64,000 nt of DNA from Jeotgalibacillus aurantiacus (GTDB lineage: Bacteria > Bacillota > Bacilli > Bacillales > Jeotgalibacillaceae): the NCBI RefSeq assembly GCF_020595125.1, contig NZ_JACNMS010000008.1, forward strand, positions 1-64,000, read 5' to 3'. Both the position numbers and the translations under genes were made by a program. Each line of letters opens with the position of its first letter. Within the stretch, counting starts at the first letter, position 1. The notes beneath the pieces were generated by a model. It did not search any database. It saw only the letters and a program-made list of their open reading frames with translations, and was not told where the DNA came from. Below, in pieces: positions 38,578 through 50,064 of this stretch.

Positions 38578-39200
38578 TATGCAAGCACCTCCTCTACTTT
38601 TTGAACTGCACCTTTAGTCAGGATCAGTTTGTCGTGACCAAGTACATCTAGTACGTTGACACCAGTAGCAGATACAACTGTTACACCAGGAATATTACGT
38701 CCAGATAGAGCAACGTTTTCGTCAAGACCTTCAGTCACTACTAGGACCTTCTTGTCTACTGAAAGGCTGCTTAATACTGAAGCAAATTCCTTTGTCTTTG
38801 GCGTTTCGAATGAAAGCGCCTCTAGTACTAGGATGTTTTCTTCAGCAGCTTTCGTTGAAAGAGCTGATTTGATTGCCAGACGGCGAACTTTCTTAGGTAG
38901 CTTATAAGCATAGCTGCGTGGTGTTGGACCGAATACAGTACCACCGCCGCGCCATTGTGGTGAACGGATCGAACCCTGACGAGCACGTCCAGTTCCTTTT
39001 TGGCGCCATGGCTTACGACCGCCGCCAGCTACTTCAGAACGATTTTTTACTTTGTGAGTTCCTTGACGTAATGCTGCACGCTGCATCAATACTGTCTCGA
39101 ACATCACTGCGTTGTTTGGCTCAATGCCGAAGATGGACTCGTTAAGCTCGATATCGCCAGCTTGTGAACCATCTTGTTTAAATACGGATACTTTAGGCAT
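38577..39200 (-). CDS. rplD: 50S ribosomal protein L4
   Basis: A 207 aa protein with the tunnel loop [22 protein letters not shown] ([12 protein letters not shown], the macrolide-related segment, wild type) and [20 protein letters not shown]4 also regulates S10 operons in studied bacteria, which fits the leader before rpsJ. Confidence 0.98.
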   Translation of the reverse strand: MPKVSVFKQDGSQAGDIELNESIFGIEPNNAVMFETVLMQRAALRQGTHKVKNRSEVAGGGRKPWRQKGTGRARQGSIRSPQWRGGGTVFGPTPRSYAYKLPKKVRRLAIKSALSTKAAEENILVLEALSFETPKTKEFASVLSSLSVDKKVLVVTEGLDENVALSGRNIPGVTVVSATGVNVLDVLGHDKLILTKGAVQKVEEVLA

Positions 39201-39229
39201 TCCTGTTTCCTCCTTTCCTATAACGTTTA

Positions 39230-39859
39230 TTATTTCGCTTTAATTGCGCTTTTTACTGTGATTAGGCTCTTGTTAGGGCCAGGAACGTTCCCTTTAACAA
39301 GTAGCAGGTTACGCTCAGTATCTACCTTTACGATTGAAAGGTTCTGAACTGTAATTCTTTCTCCGCCCATGCGTCCAGGTAATAGCTTACCTTTGAATAC
39401 GCGGTTTGGATCAACAGGACCCATTGAACCAGGACGACGGTGGTAACGAGAACCGTGAGACATTGGTCCGCGGGATTGGTTGTGACGCTTGATTGCACCC
39501 TGAAAACCTTTACCCTTGGAAATTCCAGTAACGTCTACTGTGTCGCCTTCTGCAAAAATATCAACCTTGACTTCTTGACCAACCTCATACTCGCCAAGCT
39601 CAACACCGCGGATTTCACGGACGAAGCGCTTAGGAGCGGTTTCAGCTTTAGCAGCATGTCCTTTAGATGGCTTGTTAGCAAGCTTTTCGCGCTTGTCTTC
39701 GAAACCGATCTGGATCGCCTCATATCCGTCAGTATCAACAGCTTTCTTTTGAAGGACTACGTTTGGAGTCGCTTCGATTACTGTAACTGGGATAAGGTCG
39801 CCGTTTTCAGCAAAAACCTGAGTCATACCAATCTTTCTTCCTAAGATTCCTTTGGTCAT
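39230..39859 (-). CDS. rplC: 50S ribosomal protein L3
   Basis: A 209 aa protein with [20 protein letters not shown] and the finger [25 protein letters not shown] reaching the peptidyl transferase centre. Early 50S assembly protein. Confidence 0.98.
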   Translation of the reverse strand: MTKGILGRKIGMTQVFAENGDLIPVTVIEATPNVVLQKKAVDTDGYEAIQIGFEDKREKLANKPSKGHAAKAETAPKRFVREIRGVELGEYEVGQEVKVDIFAEGDTVDVTGISKGKGFQGAIKRHNQSRGPMSHGSRYHRRPGSMGPVDPNRVFKGKLLPGRMGGERITVQNLSIVKVDTERNLLLVKGNVPGPNKSLITVKSAIKAK

Positions 39860-39903
39860 TAGTCACACCTCCTAAAATTTTAATTAATGTATTTTTGTGT
39901 TGA

Positions 39904-40339
<436 letters not shown>

Positions 40340-40345
40340 TTAAAT

Positions 40346-40374
40346 AGTATACAGAAAAAAATCGGATTGCGCAA
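40346..40374 (-). promoter_or_regulatory. S10 operon promoter
   Basis: Minus-strand TTGCGC, 17 bp with a run of seven T, then TATACT, about 135 bp upstream of rpsJ. It lies between the unknown 157 aa gene and the leader. Confidence 0.7.
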
Positions 40375-40467
40375 CCCCTGTTACGAAAATCCTTTCCAAG
40401 TACACTTTGTTTATTATACGGGGGATGCTGACGTGTTTCAAGGGGTGAGGAAATAGGCAGAAAATTC

Positions 40468-40941
40468 TCAGGTTTTTCTGCCTTGAATGATTGAGGAGGC
40501 TGCGATCCAGTATGGTGTTTGCTCCTCCTTGGATGGCTTGTACATGCTGTGTCTGGCATTGAGAAGTGAGCTGAAAGCGAGGTAATGAAAATCGTCATTT
40601 GTAAGTGTGAGCAGCTCCTGGCGCTCTCTCAGTTTCTTTCGGTCGCGGTCTTCTTTAGCTGCTTTAGGCGCAAGGTGAAATAAGCGTGACGTCATGGAGC
40701 CGAAATGTCTCTCTTCTATTCTGAAGTAGCCCTGGTTCTCCCAGACTTTTAAGAGAGGAACGTATGCCCCTTCTTGCAGAAGGTGCTTGAGATCATCCAG
40801 CGCTTCCTGCTGCGTCACGTCTTGGTTTGATCGTGATTGCTGGTAAGCGAGCGTGACTGCGGGAAGGATCGGCTGTATCGACTGTTTCGGTTTTTTCGTG
40901 TGTTTATCAAAAACGGAAAGCCAGAGATGGATTGGTTCCAA
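40468..40941 (-). CDS. Unrecognised protein between tuf and rpsJ
   Basis: A 157 aa soluble protein with no known motif. It reads as mostly helical: QQEALDDLKHLLQEGAYVPLLKVWE, then a beta-like GYFRIEERHFGSMTSRLFHLAP, a strongly charged AAKEDRDRKKLRERQELL and NDDFHYLAFSSLLNARHSM. The TTG start has AAAGGGG about 9 nt upstream. B. subtilis has an alpha/beta-hydrolase gene (ybaC) at this place, so the locus varies between genera. It stands between the tuf terminator and the S10 promoter, probably its own unit; no clear promoter was seen. A regulatory role is possible but unsupported. Confidence 0.75.
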   Translation of the reverse strand: MEPIHLWLSVFDKHTKKPKQSIQPILPAVTLAYQQSRSNQDVTQQEALDDLKHLLQEGAYVPLLKVWENQGYFRIEERHFGSMTSRLFHLAPKAAKEDRDRKKLRERQELLTLTNDDFHYLAFSSLLNARHSMYKPSKEEQTPYWIAASSIIQGRKT

Positions 40942-41176
40942 TGGGTGGTGCCCCTTTCTGCGTGACGGGTTTCTTCTATAAGAGTAGTGTAGCTGTTTTT
41001 GTGTTGGATGGATAGAGGGTTGGCAGTTGGGGGTTGTGCGGAGGTGAGCGATTATTTTGCGGGGTTCGGTGTTTATTATGCGTTACTTTCTCTTTATTGT
41101 CCTCTCTCACTAAATGATTTGATCCTGACATCCCTGTTTTCTTAAACCTCCCTTTCCACACATCTCCATTTAAACA

Positions 41177-41210
41177 GAAAAAATCCTGCACCCAAAAGGA
41201 TGCAGGATTG
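41177..41210 (-). terminator. Terminator of the str operon (tuf)
   Basis: AATCCTGCATCC-TTTT-GGGTGCAGGATT followed by TTTTTC on the minus strand starts about 20 bp after the tuf stop. The 41000-41170 stretch downstream holds nothing recognisable. Confidence 0.92.
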
Positions 41211-41228
41211 TGTATTCGTCAGCAGAAA

Positions 41229-42419
41229 TTACTTCTGGATAGAAGCAACAACGCCAGCGCCTACTGTACGTCCACCTTCACGAATAGAGAACTTAGTTCC
41301 TTCTTCGATTGCGATAGGAGAGATTAGCTCAACAGTCATTTCGATGTTGTCGCCAGGCATAACCATTTCTACTCCTTCAGGAAGGTTACATACGCCAGTT
41401 ACGTCCGTAGTACGGAAGTAGAACTGTGGGCGGTAGTTAGTGAAGAATGGAGTGTGACGTCCACCTTCTTCTTTTGATAGAACGTAAACTTCAGCTTTGA
41501 AGTTTGTGTGTGGAGTGATTGTTCCTGGCTTAGCAAGAACCTGTCCACGGTTGATGTCGTCACGTGATACACCACGAAGAAGTGCACCGATGTTGTCTCC
41601 AGCTTCTGCATAGTCAAGAAGCTTACGGAACATTTCAACACCTGTTACAGTTGTCTTCTTAGGCTCTTCAGAAAGACCGATGATTTCTACTTCGTCACCG
41701 ACTTTAACTTGTCCACGCTCAACACGTCCAGTAGCAACTGTACCACGACCAGTGATTGAGAATACATCCTCAACTGGCATCATGAATGGCTTTTCAGTGT
41801 CACGCTCTGGAGTTGGGATGTAGCTATCTACAGCTTCCATAAGCTCATAGATTTTTTCTTCCCACTCAGCATCTCCTTCAAGAGCTTTAAGAGCAGAACC
41901 TTTGATTACTGGAATGTCGTCGCCTGGGAAGTCGTACTCAGAAAGAAGGTCACGAATTTCCATTTCAACTAGTTCAAGTAGCTCTTCGTCGTCTACCATG
42001 TCACACTTGTTCATGAATACAACAAGGTAAGGTACACCTACCTGACGAGAAAGAAGGATGTGCTCACGAGTTTGTGGCATTGGGCCGTCAGCAGCAGATA
42101 CTACAAGAATACCGCCGTCCATCTGAGCAGCACCAGTGATCATGTTCTTAACATAGTCAGCGTGTCCTGGGCAGTCAACGTGTGCATAGTGACGAGAATC
42201 AGTTTCGTACTCAACGTGTGCAGTTGAGATTGTGATTCCACGCTCGCGCTCTTCTGGAGCACCATCGATTTGGTCATATGCCATAGCTGTTCCACGACCA
42301 TATTTCTTGTGAAGTACAGTTGTGATTGCAGCAGTTAGAGTTGTTTTACCATGGTCAACGTGTCCGATTGTACCAATGTTAGCATGGGTTTTCGAACGGT
42401 CGAATTTTTCCTTAGCCAT
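41229..42419 (-). CDS. tuf: Elongation factor Tu
   Basis: A 396 aa GTPase with G1 GHVDHGKT, switch I with ERERGITI, G3 DCPGHADY and G4 NKCD, then domains 2 and 3. It delivers aminoacyl-tRNA to the ribosome. It follows fusA by 130 bp that hold a separate promoter and hairpin. Confidence 0.99.
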   Translation of the reverse strand: MAKEKFDRSKTHANIGTIGHVDHGKTTLTAAITTVLHKKYGRGTAMAYDQIDGAPEERERGITISTAHVEYETDSRHYAHVDCPGHADYVKNMITGAAQMDGGILVVSAADGPMPQTREHILLSRQVGVPYLVVFMNKCDMVDDEELLELVEMEIRDLLSEYDFPGDDIPVIKGSALKALEGDAEWEEKIYELMEAVDSYIPTPERDTEKPFMMPVEDVFSITGRGTVATGRVERGQVKVGDEVEIIGLSEEPKKTTVTGVEMFRKLLDYAEAGDNIGALLRGVSRDDINRGQVLAKPGTITPHTNFKAEVYVLSKEEGGRHTPFFTNYRPQFYFRTTDVTGVCNLPEGVEMVMPGDNIEMTVELISPIAIEEGTKFSIREGGRTVGAGVVASIQK

Positions 42420-42475
42420 TTTGGAAATCCTCCTTTAGATAATGAAAAAGTTAATTTAAATTTATTTTTAATATG

Positions 42476-42505
42476 GATCCGGAAAGAAAGCCTTTCCGGG
42501 GTCCA
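42476..42505 (-). other. Leader hairpin before tuf
   Basis: GGACCCCGGAAAG-GCTT-CTTTCCGGATCC forms a stable 8 bp GC-rich stem about 60 nt upstream of the tuf start. There is no U-tract after it, so it is not a terminator; it may stabilise tuf mRNA or act as a regulator site. Confidence 0.5.
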
Positions 42506-42520
42506 TAGCTTACATAAGTA

Positions 42521-42549
42521 GTTATACTTTATTGTAAGGGTGAAATCAA
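42521..42549 (-). promoter_or_regulatory. Separate tuf promoter
   Basis: Minus-strand TTGATT, 17 bp, TATAAC, starting right at the fusA stop codon. It would give extra transcription of tuf in addition to that from the str operon promoter. Confidence 0.65.
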
Positions 42550-44628
42550 TTATTCACCTTTATTTTTCTTGATGATTTCTTCACCAACAGACTTCGGTAC
42601 TTCCTCATAGTGATCGAAGAACATTGAGAATGTTCCACGTCCCTGCGTGTTAGAACGAAGTGAAGTTGCGTATCCGAACATTTCAGCAAGTGGCACAAAC
42701 GCTTTAACGATTTGTGTATTTCCACGAGATGCCATACCTTCTACGCGTCCACGGCGAGATGTGATGTCTCCCATGATGTCTCCCATGTATTCTTCTGGGA
42801 TCATAACTTCTACGCGCATTAGCGGCTCAAGAAGAACCGGGTTACACTTAGAAACTGCATTTTTCAATGCCATAGAAGCAGCAATCTTAAACGCCATCTC
42901 AGAGGAGTCAACATCGTGGTATGAACCATCGAATAACTTCGCTTTGATGTCGATTAGAGGGTAACCAGCAAGTACACCGTTGTCAAGTGAGTCTTCAAGA
43001 CCTGCTTGTACAGCCGGGATGTATTCACGTGGAACAGCTCCCCCTACGATTGCATTTTCAAATTCAAAGCCTGCTCCCTCTTCGTTTGGAGAGAATTCAA
43101 TCTTAACGTGACCGAACTGACCACGACCACCAGACTGGCGGACGAATTTCCCTTCAACTTGAGCTGAGCCGCGGAATGTTTCACGGTAAGATACCTGTGG
43201 AGCACCCACGTTAGCTTCTACTTTGAATTCACGCTTCATACGGTCAACGAGGATATCAAGGTGAAGCTCACCCATACCTGCGATGATCGTCTGTCCAGTT
43301 TCCTGGTCAGTGTGCGCATGGAATGTTGGATCTTCTTCCTGAAGTTTCTGCAGCGCCTGGCTCATCTTGTCCTGGTCAGCTTTAGACTTAGGTTCGATCG
43401 CAACAGAGATAACTGGCTCAGGGAATTCCATAGACTCAAGAATAACAAGATTCTTTTCATCACATAGAGTGTCCCCTGTAGTAGTGTCTTTAAGACCTAC
43501 TGCAGCAGCGATATCTCCAGCATATACTTCTCCGATTTCTTCACGAGAGTTTGCGTGCATCTGCAGGATACGTCCTACACGCTCACGCTTCCCTTTCGTT
43601 GCGTTCTGTACGTACGATCCAGAAGAAAGTACACCAGAATAAACACGGAAGAATGTAAGCTTACCTACATAAGGGTCTGTCATAACTTTGAATGCAAGCG
43701 CTGAGAATGGCTCTTCGTCGCTAGCAGGACGAACAACTTCTTCTTCAGAATCAGGAATAATTCCTGTGATCGGCTTAACATCAAGTGGTGACGGAAGGTA
43801 GTCAAGAACTGCATCAAGCAGTAGCTGAACTCCTTTGTTTTTGAAAGCAGATCCACAGATTACTGGATAGAACTCAACGTTTACAGTTCCTTTACGGATT
43901 GCAGCTTTAAGCTCTTCCTCTGTGATTTCTTCACCTTCAAGGTACTTCATCATCAGATCTTCATCAAGATCTGCTACCGCTTCAATTAGCTTTCCACGGT
44001 ATTCTTCAGCCTGTTCCTTGTACTCATCTGGAATTTCGCGCTCTTCAGTACGAGTTCCAAGATCGTCTTCATAGAAGTAAGCAACGTTCTTAACAAGATC
44101 GATGATTCCTTCAAACTCATCCTCAGCTCCGATTGGAAGCTGGATTGGGTGAGCGTTAGCCTGAAGACGGTCATGTAGTGTTCCTACAGAGTATAGGAAG
44201 TCAGCCCCGATCTTATCCATTTTGTTAACGAATACGATACGAGGTACACCGTATGTTGTCGCTTGACGCCATACAGTTTCTGTTTGCGGCTCAACACCCG
44301 ACTGGGCATCAAGTACACCAACAGCACCATCAAGTACGCGCAATGAACGCTCAACTTCAACAGTGAAGTCTACGTGTCCAGGAGTATCGATGATGTTTAC
44401 ACGGTGGCCTTTCCATTGAGCAGTTGTTGCAGCAGACGTGATAGTGATACCACGCTCCTGCTCCTGCTCCATCCAGTCCATTTGTGATGCACCTTCGTGC
44501 GTTTCACCAATTTTGTGGATACGGCCAGTGTAGTAAAGGATACGCTCCGTAGCAGTCGTTTTACCGGCATCGATGTGAGCCATGATACCGATATTACGAG
44601 TGTCTTTTAAGGAGAACTCTCTAGGCAT
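42550..44628 (-). CDS. fusA: Elongation factor G
   Basis: A 692 aa translocation GTPase with AHIDAGKTT (G1), [23 protein letters not shown] (G3), [10 protein letters not shown] (G4) and domains II to V, ending EIIKKNKGE. Complete and in the usual place between rpsG and tuf. Confidence 0.99.
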   Translation of the reverse strand: MPREFSLKDTRNIGIMAHIDAGKTTATERILYYTGRIHKIGETHEGASQMDWMEQEQERGITITSAATTAQWKGHRVNIIDTPGHVDFTVEVERSLRVLDGAVGVLDAQSGVEPQTETVWRQATTYGVPRIVFVNKMDKIGADFLYSVGTLHDRLQANAHPIQLPIGAEDEFEGIIDLVKNVAYFYEDDLGTRTEEREIPDEYKEQAEEYRGKLIEAVADLDEDLMMKYLEGEEITEEELKAAIRKGTVNVEFYPVICGSAFKNKGVQLLLDAVLDYLPSPLDVKPITGIIPDSEEEVVRPASDEEPFSALAFKVMTDPYVGKLTFFRVYSGVLSSGSYVQNATKGKRERVGRILQMHANSREEIGEVYAGDIAAAVGLKDTTTGDTLCDEKNLVILESMEFPEPVISVAIEPKSKADQDKMSQALQKLQEEDPTFHAHTDQETGQTIIAGMGELHLDILVDRMKREFKVEANVGAPQVSYRETFRGSAQVEGKFVRQSGGRGQFGHVKIEFSPNEEGAGFEFENAIVGGAVPREYIPAVQAGLEDSLDNGVLAGYPLIDIKAKLFDGSYHDVDSSEMAFKIAASMALKNAVSKCNPVLLEPLMRVEVMIPEEYMGDIMGDITSRRGRVEGMASRGNTQIVKAFVPLAEMFGYATSLRSNTQGRGTFSMFFDHYEEVPKSVGEEIIKKNKGE

Positions 44629-44679
44629 GGGTCTTTCTCCTTCCTACTAAATGTGATTTGGTAGATAAAAGATTGGATC

Positions 44680-45150
44680 TTACCAGCGGTAGTGAGCAAA
44701 CGCTTTGTTTGCTTCTGCCATTTTATGCATATCTTCGCGCTTCTTAACTGAAGCACCAGTGTTGTTAGCTGCATCAAGAATTTCGTTAGCAAGACGTTCT
44801 TCCATTGTCTTTTCTCCACGAAGACGTGAATAGTTTACTAACCAGCGAAGACCTAGTGTAGTACGACGTTCCGGACGAACCTCAACCGGTACCTGATAGT
44901 TTGCTCCACCAACACGGCGTGCACGTACTTCAAGAACTGGCATGATGTTTTTAAGCGCCTGGTCGAATACTTCAAGAGCATCCTTTCCAGAGCGTTCCTG
45001 CACGATTTCGAATGCGGAATAAAGGATCTTTTGAGCTGTACCCTTTTTACCGTCAATCATGATTTTGTTAACTAGACGAGTTACCAGCTTCGAGTTATGA
45101 ATCGGATCCGGTAATACGTCGCGTTTTGCTACTGCACCTTTACGAGGCAT
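44680..45150 (-). CDS. rpsG: 30S ribosomal protein S7
   Basis: A 156 aa protein, [20 protein letters not shown] to [11 protein letters not shown]. It nucleates the 30S head. The ATG with AAAGGAGG upstream is used; an earlier frame start lies before the ribosome site. Confidence 0.98.
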   Translation of the reverse strand: MPRKGAVAKRDVLPDPIHNSKLVTRLVNKIMIDGKKGTAQKILYSAFEIVQERSGKDALEVFDQALKNIMPVLEVRARRVGGANYQVPVEVRPERRTTLGLRWLVNYSRLRGEKTMEERLANEILDAANNTGASVKKREDMHKMAEANKAFAHYRW

Positions 45151-45200
45151 GTGATTTCCTCCTTTCACAGGAAAATTACTTTCATTTATTTAAAACGTTA

Positions 45201-45620
45201 TTACTTTTTCTCTTTTGGTCTCTTCGTACCGTATAGAGAACGACCTTGACGACGTCCGTCTACACCAGCAGTATCAAGAGCACCACGAACGATGTGGTAA
45301 CGTACCCCTGGTAAATCCTTTACACGTCCTCCACGGATAAGAACAACACTGTGCTCTTGAAGGTTGTGCCCGATTCCAGGAATGTATGCAGTTACCTCAA
45401 TCTGGTTTGTAAGACGCACACGAGCATATTTACGAAGAGCCGAGTTTGGCTTCTTCGGAGTCATCGTACCAACACGAGTACAAACACCGCGTTTTTGTGG
45501 AGATGAAAGGTCAGTCGCTTTCTTCTTGAAGCTGTTGTAACCTTTGTTCAATGCTGGTGAGTCAGACTTAACAACTTTAGACTGACGTGGCTTACGCACT
45601 AATTGGTTAATAGTAGGCAT
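45201..45620 (-). CDS. rpsL: 30S ribosomal protein S12
   Basis: A 139 aa protein, [15 protein letters not shown], with [15 protein letters not shown] and [18 protein letters not shown]. The Lys positions linked to streptomycin resistance (in PKKPNSA and in GRVKDLPG) are wild type. GGGAGG lies before the ATG. Confidence 0.98.
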   Translation of the reverse strand: MPTINQLVRKPRQSKVVKSDSPALNKGYNSFKKKATDLSSPQKRGVCTRVGTMTPKKPNSALRKYARVRLTNQIEVTAYIPGIGHNLQEHSVVLIRGGRVKDLPGVRYHIVRGALDTAGVDGRRQGRSLYGTKRPKEKK

Positions 45621-45722
45621 GAGTTTTTTCCTCCCTTCGATCTTTATTTTAAGCCCACACATCCAGGTGGTTCATTTAAGGGTAAAAACAAAGTTCTTGC
45701 AGATTCATCTACAAAAACATGT

Positions 45723-45971
45723 TCACTTCGTAATGGCTACCGCAGCAGCACCAACCTCGATCCCGCACGCTTTCCCCAGCTTCTTCATTGAATCCACATG
45801 GGTGATCGTTACGTTCATCTCTTCAGCGGTGAGCAAAACCTTGTCGATCACGTGCCGGTCAACGTCATCAGCGACAACGATTTCCTTCACGGACCCTGCT
45901 TTGAGCGCCTTTACAACTTGCTTGGATCCTACAATGATGTGTTTAGCCTGCGATACTTTTTCATAAGACAT
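45723..45971 (-). CDS. rplGB: L7Ae-like kink-turn RNA-binding protein
   Basis: An 82 aa L7Ae/L30e/Gadd45-family protein, [26 protein letters not shown] with [14 protein letters not shown] and [18 protein letters not shown]. It matches B. subtilis YbxF (RplGB), which binds kink-turn RNA. TTGGAGG precedes the ATG. First gene of the str operon after its promoter. Confidence 0.93.
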   Translation of the reverse strand: MSYEKVSQAKHIIVGSKQVVKALKAGSVKEIVVADDVDRHVIDKVLLTAEEMNVTITHVDSMKKLGKACGIEVGAAAVAITK

Positions 45972-46020
45972 GATGATATCCTCCAAAGTAACAGGTTGTT
46001 GAGTAGTAGCAACCTTGAAT

Positions 46021-46049
46021 ATATTATCATCTCAAGATATGGATGTCAA
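46021..46049 (-). promoter_or_regulatory. str operon promoter
   Basis: Minus-strand TTGACA, 17 bp, TAATAT, about 50 bp upstream of rplGB. A near-consensus site that serves rplGB-rpsL-rpsG-fusA-tuf. Confidence 0.8.
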
Positions 46050-46168
46050 CAAGGTTTGCGAATTATTCTTTTTGGGAGTTCGTTTGTTTTGTAAATGCGT
46101 CTGACGTGCGTGTCTTTCCTCCTGATTCTTTGAAAGATGGACGTCATTCTATGAAGCTGCCTGCGAAT

Positions 46169-46294
46169 CTTGCGAACGATGGCTATCATTCTGCGAACCC
46201 GTGTCGAAATCTTGCGAACATCCACTTACATTCTGTGAACCTGCAGCAGTATCTTGCGAACATCCACTTACATTCTGCGAACCTAAGCCCACGT
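46169..46294. repeat. 42-bp (2 x 21) tandem array between rpoC and rplGB
   Basis: Three 42 bp units, each made of two 21 bp halves, repeat CTTGCGAACATCCACTTACA and TTCTGCGAACC. The last two are almost identical. On the minus strand the halves read GGTTCGCAGAATG and GTTCGCAAGAT, like the core of the array after gerD. The 21 bp period leaves frames open but no ribosome site is present. The remainder of 45987-46348 shows nothing but partial copies and the str promoter. Confidence 0.8.
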
Positions 46295-46348
46295 TTTGCG
46301 AAGCGGTTCCACCATTTCCTGAACCACCGCGAACATCCCCTCACCCAT

Positions 46349-46384
46349 AAAAAAGGTGACGCCAGCAGGCGCCACCTTTTTTGA
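46349..46384 (-). terminator. Terminator of rpoBC
   Basis: AAAAAAGGTGGCGCC-TGCT-GGCGTCACCTTTTTT, a strong symmetric hairpin 17 bp after the rpoC stop, able to work in both directions. Confidence 0.92.
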
Positions 46385-46401
46385 TTCAATCGGATGCTGA
46401 A

Positions 46402-49400
46402 TTACTCAACGGAAACTGCTTCTTCTTCCGGAAGTTCTTCAGATTCGATCTCAGCCTGACGGTAACGTTGCATACCTGTTCCGGCTGGAACGAGCTTACC
46501 GATGATAACATTTTCTTTCAGTCCAAGCAGTTCATCACGCTTTCCTTTGATCGCTGCATCTGTCAGGACACGCGTTGTCTCCTGGAAGGATGCTGCAGAT
46601 AGGAAGGACTCTGTTTCAAGAGACGCTTTTGTGATACCAAGAATCAGCGGGCGGCCTGTTGCCGGCTGTTTGCCGTCAAGCAGTACCTGCTGGTTTGCTT
46701 CCATGAACTGGTGTACATCAAGCAGTGAACCTGGCAGCAGGTCTGTCTCACCGGCTTCAATGACACGTACTTTACGAAGCATCTGGCGAACCATGACTTC
46801 AACGTGCTTGTCTCCGATTTCTACACCCTGCATACGGTATACTTTTTGTACTTCACGAAGCAGATATTCCTGTACCGCAGCTACGTCACGTACTTTAATC
46901 AGCTCTTTCGGATCAATTGAACCTTCAGTCAGTTCCTGACCACGGGCAATTGTATCGTCAACAGACACTTTCAGACGTGCTGTGTAAGGAGCATTGTACG
47001 TTCTTGTTTCTACTTCGCCACGAACAGTGATTTCCTGCTGGCGGTCTTTGCCTTCTGTAATGTCGGTTACGACACCGTCAATTTCAGATATGACAGCTTG
47101 ACCTTTCGGGTTACGCGCTTCGAAGATTTCCTGGATACGCGGAAGACCCTGTGTGATATCGTCTCCGGCTACCCCACCTGTGTGGAACGTACGCATTGTA
47201 AGCTGTGTTCCCGGCTCCCCGATTGACTGGGCTGCGATAATGCCGACTGCTTCGCCGACTTCCACTTTTTCACCAGTCGCAAGGTTTTTACCGTAACACT
47301 TTTCACATACGCCGTGACGCGTGTTACAAGTGAAGGCTGAACGGATCGATACTTCTTCAATACCAGCGTCAACAATCTGACGGGCGATGTCTTCTGTAAT
47401 CAGCTCATTGCGTCTTACAAAGACTTCTCCTGTTTCAGGATGCTTGACTGTCTGGTTTGAGTAACGACCTTCAAGACGCTCTTCCAACGCTTCGATCGTT
47501 TCTGTGCCATCTTTTAGTGACTTGACGCGCAGACCGCGGTCAGTTCCACAGTCTTCTTCACGTACGATGACATCCTGTGCCACGTCAACAAGACGGCGTG
47601 TAAGGTAACCTGAGTCAGCTGTTTTAAGGGCTGTATCGGCAAGACCTTTACGGGCACCGTGTGTCGAGATGAAGTACTCAAGTACTGTCAGACCTTCACG
47701 GAAACTTGATTTGATTGGAAGTTCGATGATACGACCAGCCGGGTTGGCCATTAGACCACGCATACCGGCAAGCTGCGTAAAGTTAGATGCGTTACCACGC
47801 GCTCCTGAATCACTCATCATATAGATTGGGTTCAGGCTGTCGAGTGTCAGCATCAGCTTATCCTGAATGACATCCTTCGCGGATGACCAGATAGAAATAA
47901 CGCGATCATAACGCTCTTCCTCTGTGATCAGACCACGACGGAACTGTTTTAGTACTTTATCTACTTTACCTTGTGCATCGTCGAGGATTCCCTGCTTCTC
48001 AGGAAGTACCACGATATCGGCAATACCAATGGTGATACCAGCACGTGTAGAGTGCTTAAATCCAAGATTCTTCATGCTGTCAAGCATCTTAGACGTGTCT
48101 GTGAGATGGAATCTCTTGAACACTTCCGCGATGATGCTTCCGAGGAAGCCTTTCTTGAACGGCGTGACAAGGTCAGCAGCTGCAATGTGTTCTTTTACGT
48201 TAACAGTCGGATCAACGAAATACTTTTCAGGTGTATTCACCTCAAGGTTTTCCATTGTCGGCTCGTTAATGTAGTGGAACTCTTTCGGAAGAATTTCATT
48301 AAAGACGACTTTTCCGACAGTTGTCAGAAGAAGTTTCTTGTTCTGCTCTTCCGTGAATGTTTCTTTATTTAGAGAACCTGCATGGATCGCAATACGTGTG
48401 TGCAGGTGTACATAACCATTCTGGTATGCAAGAAGAGCTTCATCCGCATCACGGAATACAGAGCCTTCTCCTACAGCACCTTTTCGCTCTAATGTCAGGT
48501 AGTAGTTACCAAGTACCATATCCTGAGACGGCGTAACAACCGGTTTTCCGTCCTTCGGATTCAGGATGTTCTGTGCCGCAAGCATTAGAAGACGGGCTTC
48601 AGCCTGTGCTTCTGATGAAAGTGGTACGTGAACAGCCATCTGGTCACCATCGAAGTCAGCATTGTAGGCTGTACATACGAGCGGGTGAAGACGGATCGCA
48701 CGACCTTCAACCAATGTTGGTTCAAACGCCTGGATACCAAGACGGTGAAGCGTCGGTGCACGGTTTAGAAGAACCGGATGCTCCTTAATGACGTCTTCAA
48801 GTACGTCCCATACTTCATCGTGAACGCGTTCGATCTTACGCTTCGCACTCTTAATGTTGTGCGCAAGTCCACGTTCAACAAGCTCCTTCATAACAAACGG
48901 CTTGAACAGCTCAAGTGCCATTTCCTTCGGCAGACCACACTGATACATTTTCAGACTTGGTCCAACAACGATAACGGAACGGCCAGAGTAGTCAACACGC
49001 TTACCAAGAAGGTTTTGACGGAAACGTCCCTGCTTCCCTTTCAGCATATGAGAAAGAGATTTAAGCGGACGGTTACCAGGACCTGTTACCGGACGGCCGC
49101 GACGGCCATTATCGATCAACGCATCAACTGCTTCCTGAAGCATACGCTTCTCATTTTGAACGATGATGCTTGGCGCACCAAGGTCAAGAAGACGCTTCAG
49201 ACGGTTGTTACGGTTGATTACTCGACGGTAAAGATCGTTTAAGTCAGATGTTGCGAAACGCCCACCATCCAGCTGAACCATCGGACGAAGTTCAGGCGGG
49301 ATAACAGGAAGAACATCAAGAACCATCCAGTCAGGAAGGTTTCCTGAATTACGGAATGACTCTACTACTTCAAGGCGCTTGATCGCACGTGTACGACGCT

Positions 49401-50001
49401 GACCCTGAGCAGATTTCAGTTCTTCTTTCAGCATTTCTGCTTCTTTATCAAGATCGATATCCTGAAGCAGCTTGCGGATAGCTTCTGCTCCCATCGCTGC
49501 CTGGAATTTCGTGCCGTACTTTTCACGGTATGCACGATATTCTTTTTCAGAAAGAAGCTGTTTTTTCTCAAGCGCTGTTTCACCAGCTTCTGTTACAACA
49601 TAGGACGCGAAGTAAATGACTTCTTCAAGCGCACGTGGGGACATGTCAAGAACAAGACCCATACGGCTTGGAATTCCTTTGAAGTACCAGATATGAGAGA
49701 CAGGTGCTGCAAGCTCGATGTGACCCATACGCTCACGACGAACTTTTGCACGTGTTACTTCAACACCACAGCGGTCACAAACGACGCCCTTATAACGGAC
49801 GCGCTTGTATTTACCGCAGTGACATTCCCAGTCTTTCTGCGGGCCGAAGATTCGCTCGCAGAAAAGACCGTCTTTTTCAGGTTTAAGAGTACGATAGTTG
49901 ATCGTCTCCGGCTTTTTCACTTCACCAAATGACCAAGAACGGATCTTGTCAGGTGAGGCTAAACCAATTTTCATATATTCAAAGTTATTAACATCTATCA
50001 A
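46402..50001 (-). CDS. rpoC: RNA polymerase beta' subunit
   Basis: A 1199 aa subunit with the N-terminal zinc-binding [20 protein letters not shown], the catalytic [12 protein letters not shown] with three Asp, the bridge helix and trigger loop region ([22 protein letters not shown]), and a second zinc site with [16 protein letters not shown] start with GGGAGG upstream, as the corresponding B. subtilis start. It follows rpoB by 63 bp and ends in an acidic tail. Confidence 0.99.
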   Translation of the reverse strand: MIDVNNFEYMKIGLASPDKIRSWSFGEVKKPETINYRTLKPEKDGLFCERIFGPQKDWECHCGKYKRVRYKGVVCDRCGVEVTRAKVRRERMGHIELAAPVSHIWYFKGIPSRMGLVLDMSPRALEEVIYFASYVVTEAGETALEKKQLLSEKEYRAYREKYGTKFQAAMGAEAIRKLLQDIDLDKEAEMLKEELKSAQGQRRTRAIKRLEVVESFRNSGNLPDWMVLDVLPVIPPELRPMVQLDGGRFATSDLNDLYRRVINRNNRLKRLLDLGAPSIIVQNEKRMLQEAVDALIDNGRRGRPVTGPGNRPLKSLSHMLKGKQGRFRQNLLGKRVDYSGRSVIVVGPSLKMYQCGLPKEMALELFKPFVMKELVERGLAHNIKSAKRKIERVHDEVWDVLEDVIKEHPVLLNRAPTLHRLGIQAFEPTLVEGRAIRLHPLVCTAYNADFDGDQMAVHVPLSSEAQAEARLLMLAAQNILNPKDGKPVVTPSQDMVLGNYYLTLERKGAVGEGSVFRDADEALLAYQNGYVHLHTRIAIHAGSLNKETFTEEQNKKLLLTTVGKVVFNEILPKEFHYINEPTMENLEVNTPEKYFVDPTVNVKEHIAAADLVTPFKKGFLGSIIAEVFKRFHLTDTSKMLDSMKNLGFKHSTRAGITIGIADIVVLPEKQGILDDAQGKVDKVLKQFRRGLITEEERYDRVISIWSSAKDVIQDKLMLTLDSLNPIYMMSDSGARGNASNFTQLAGMRGLMANPAGRIIELPIKSSFREGLTVLEYFISTHGARKGLADTALKTADSGYLTRRLVDVAQDVIVREEDCGTDRGLRVKSLKDGTETIEALEERLEGRYSNQTVKHPETGEVFVRRNELITEDIARQIVDAGIEEVSIRSAFTCNTRHGVCEKCYGKNLATGEKVEVGEAVGIIAAQSIGEPGTQLTMRTFHTGGVAGDDITQGLPRIQEIFEARNPKGQAVISEIDGVVTDITEGKDRQQEITVRGEVETRTYNAPYTARLKVSVDDTIARGQELTEGSIDPKELIKVRDVAAVQEYLLREVQKVYRMQGVEIGDKHVEVMVRQMLRKVRVIEAGETDLLPGSLLDVHQFMEANQQVLLDGKQPATGRPLILGITKASLETESFLSAASFQETTRVLTDAAIKGKRDELLGLKENVIIGKLVPAGTGMQRYRQAEIESEELPEEEAVSVE

Positions 50002-50064
50002 GGAGCCTACCTCCCTTTTCGTTTACAGGTTTTGCCCTATTGTCGGTTAGCTGCACAGTCAGGT

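Noticed and set aside
40976-41191. 71-codon minus-strand frame after tuf
   Set aside because: It starts within the tuf terminator and lacks a ribosome site.
46043-46384. Open frame of 113 codons on the plus strand with repeated LANIHLHS segments
   Set aside because: It is the translation of the 21/42-bp array and runs into the rpoC terminator; there is no ribosome site.
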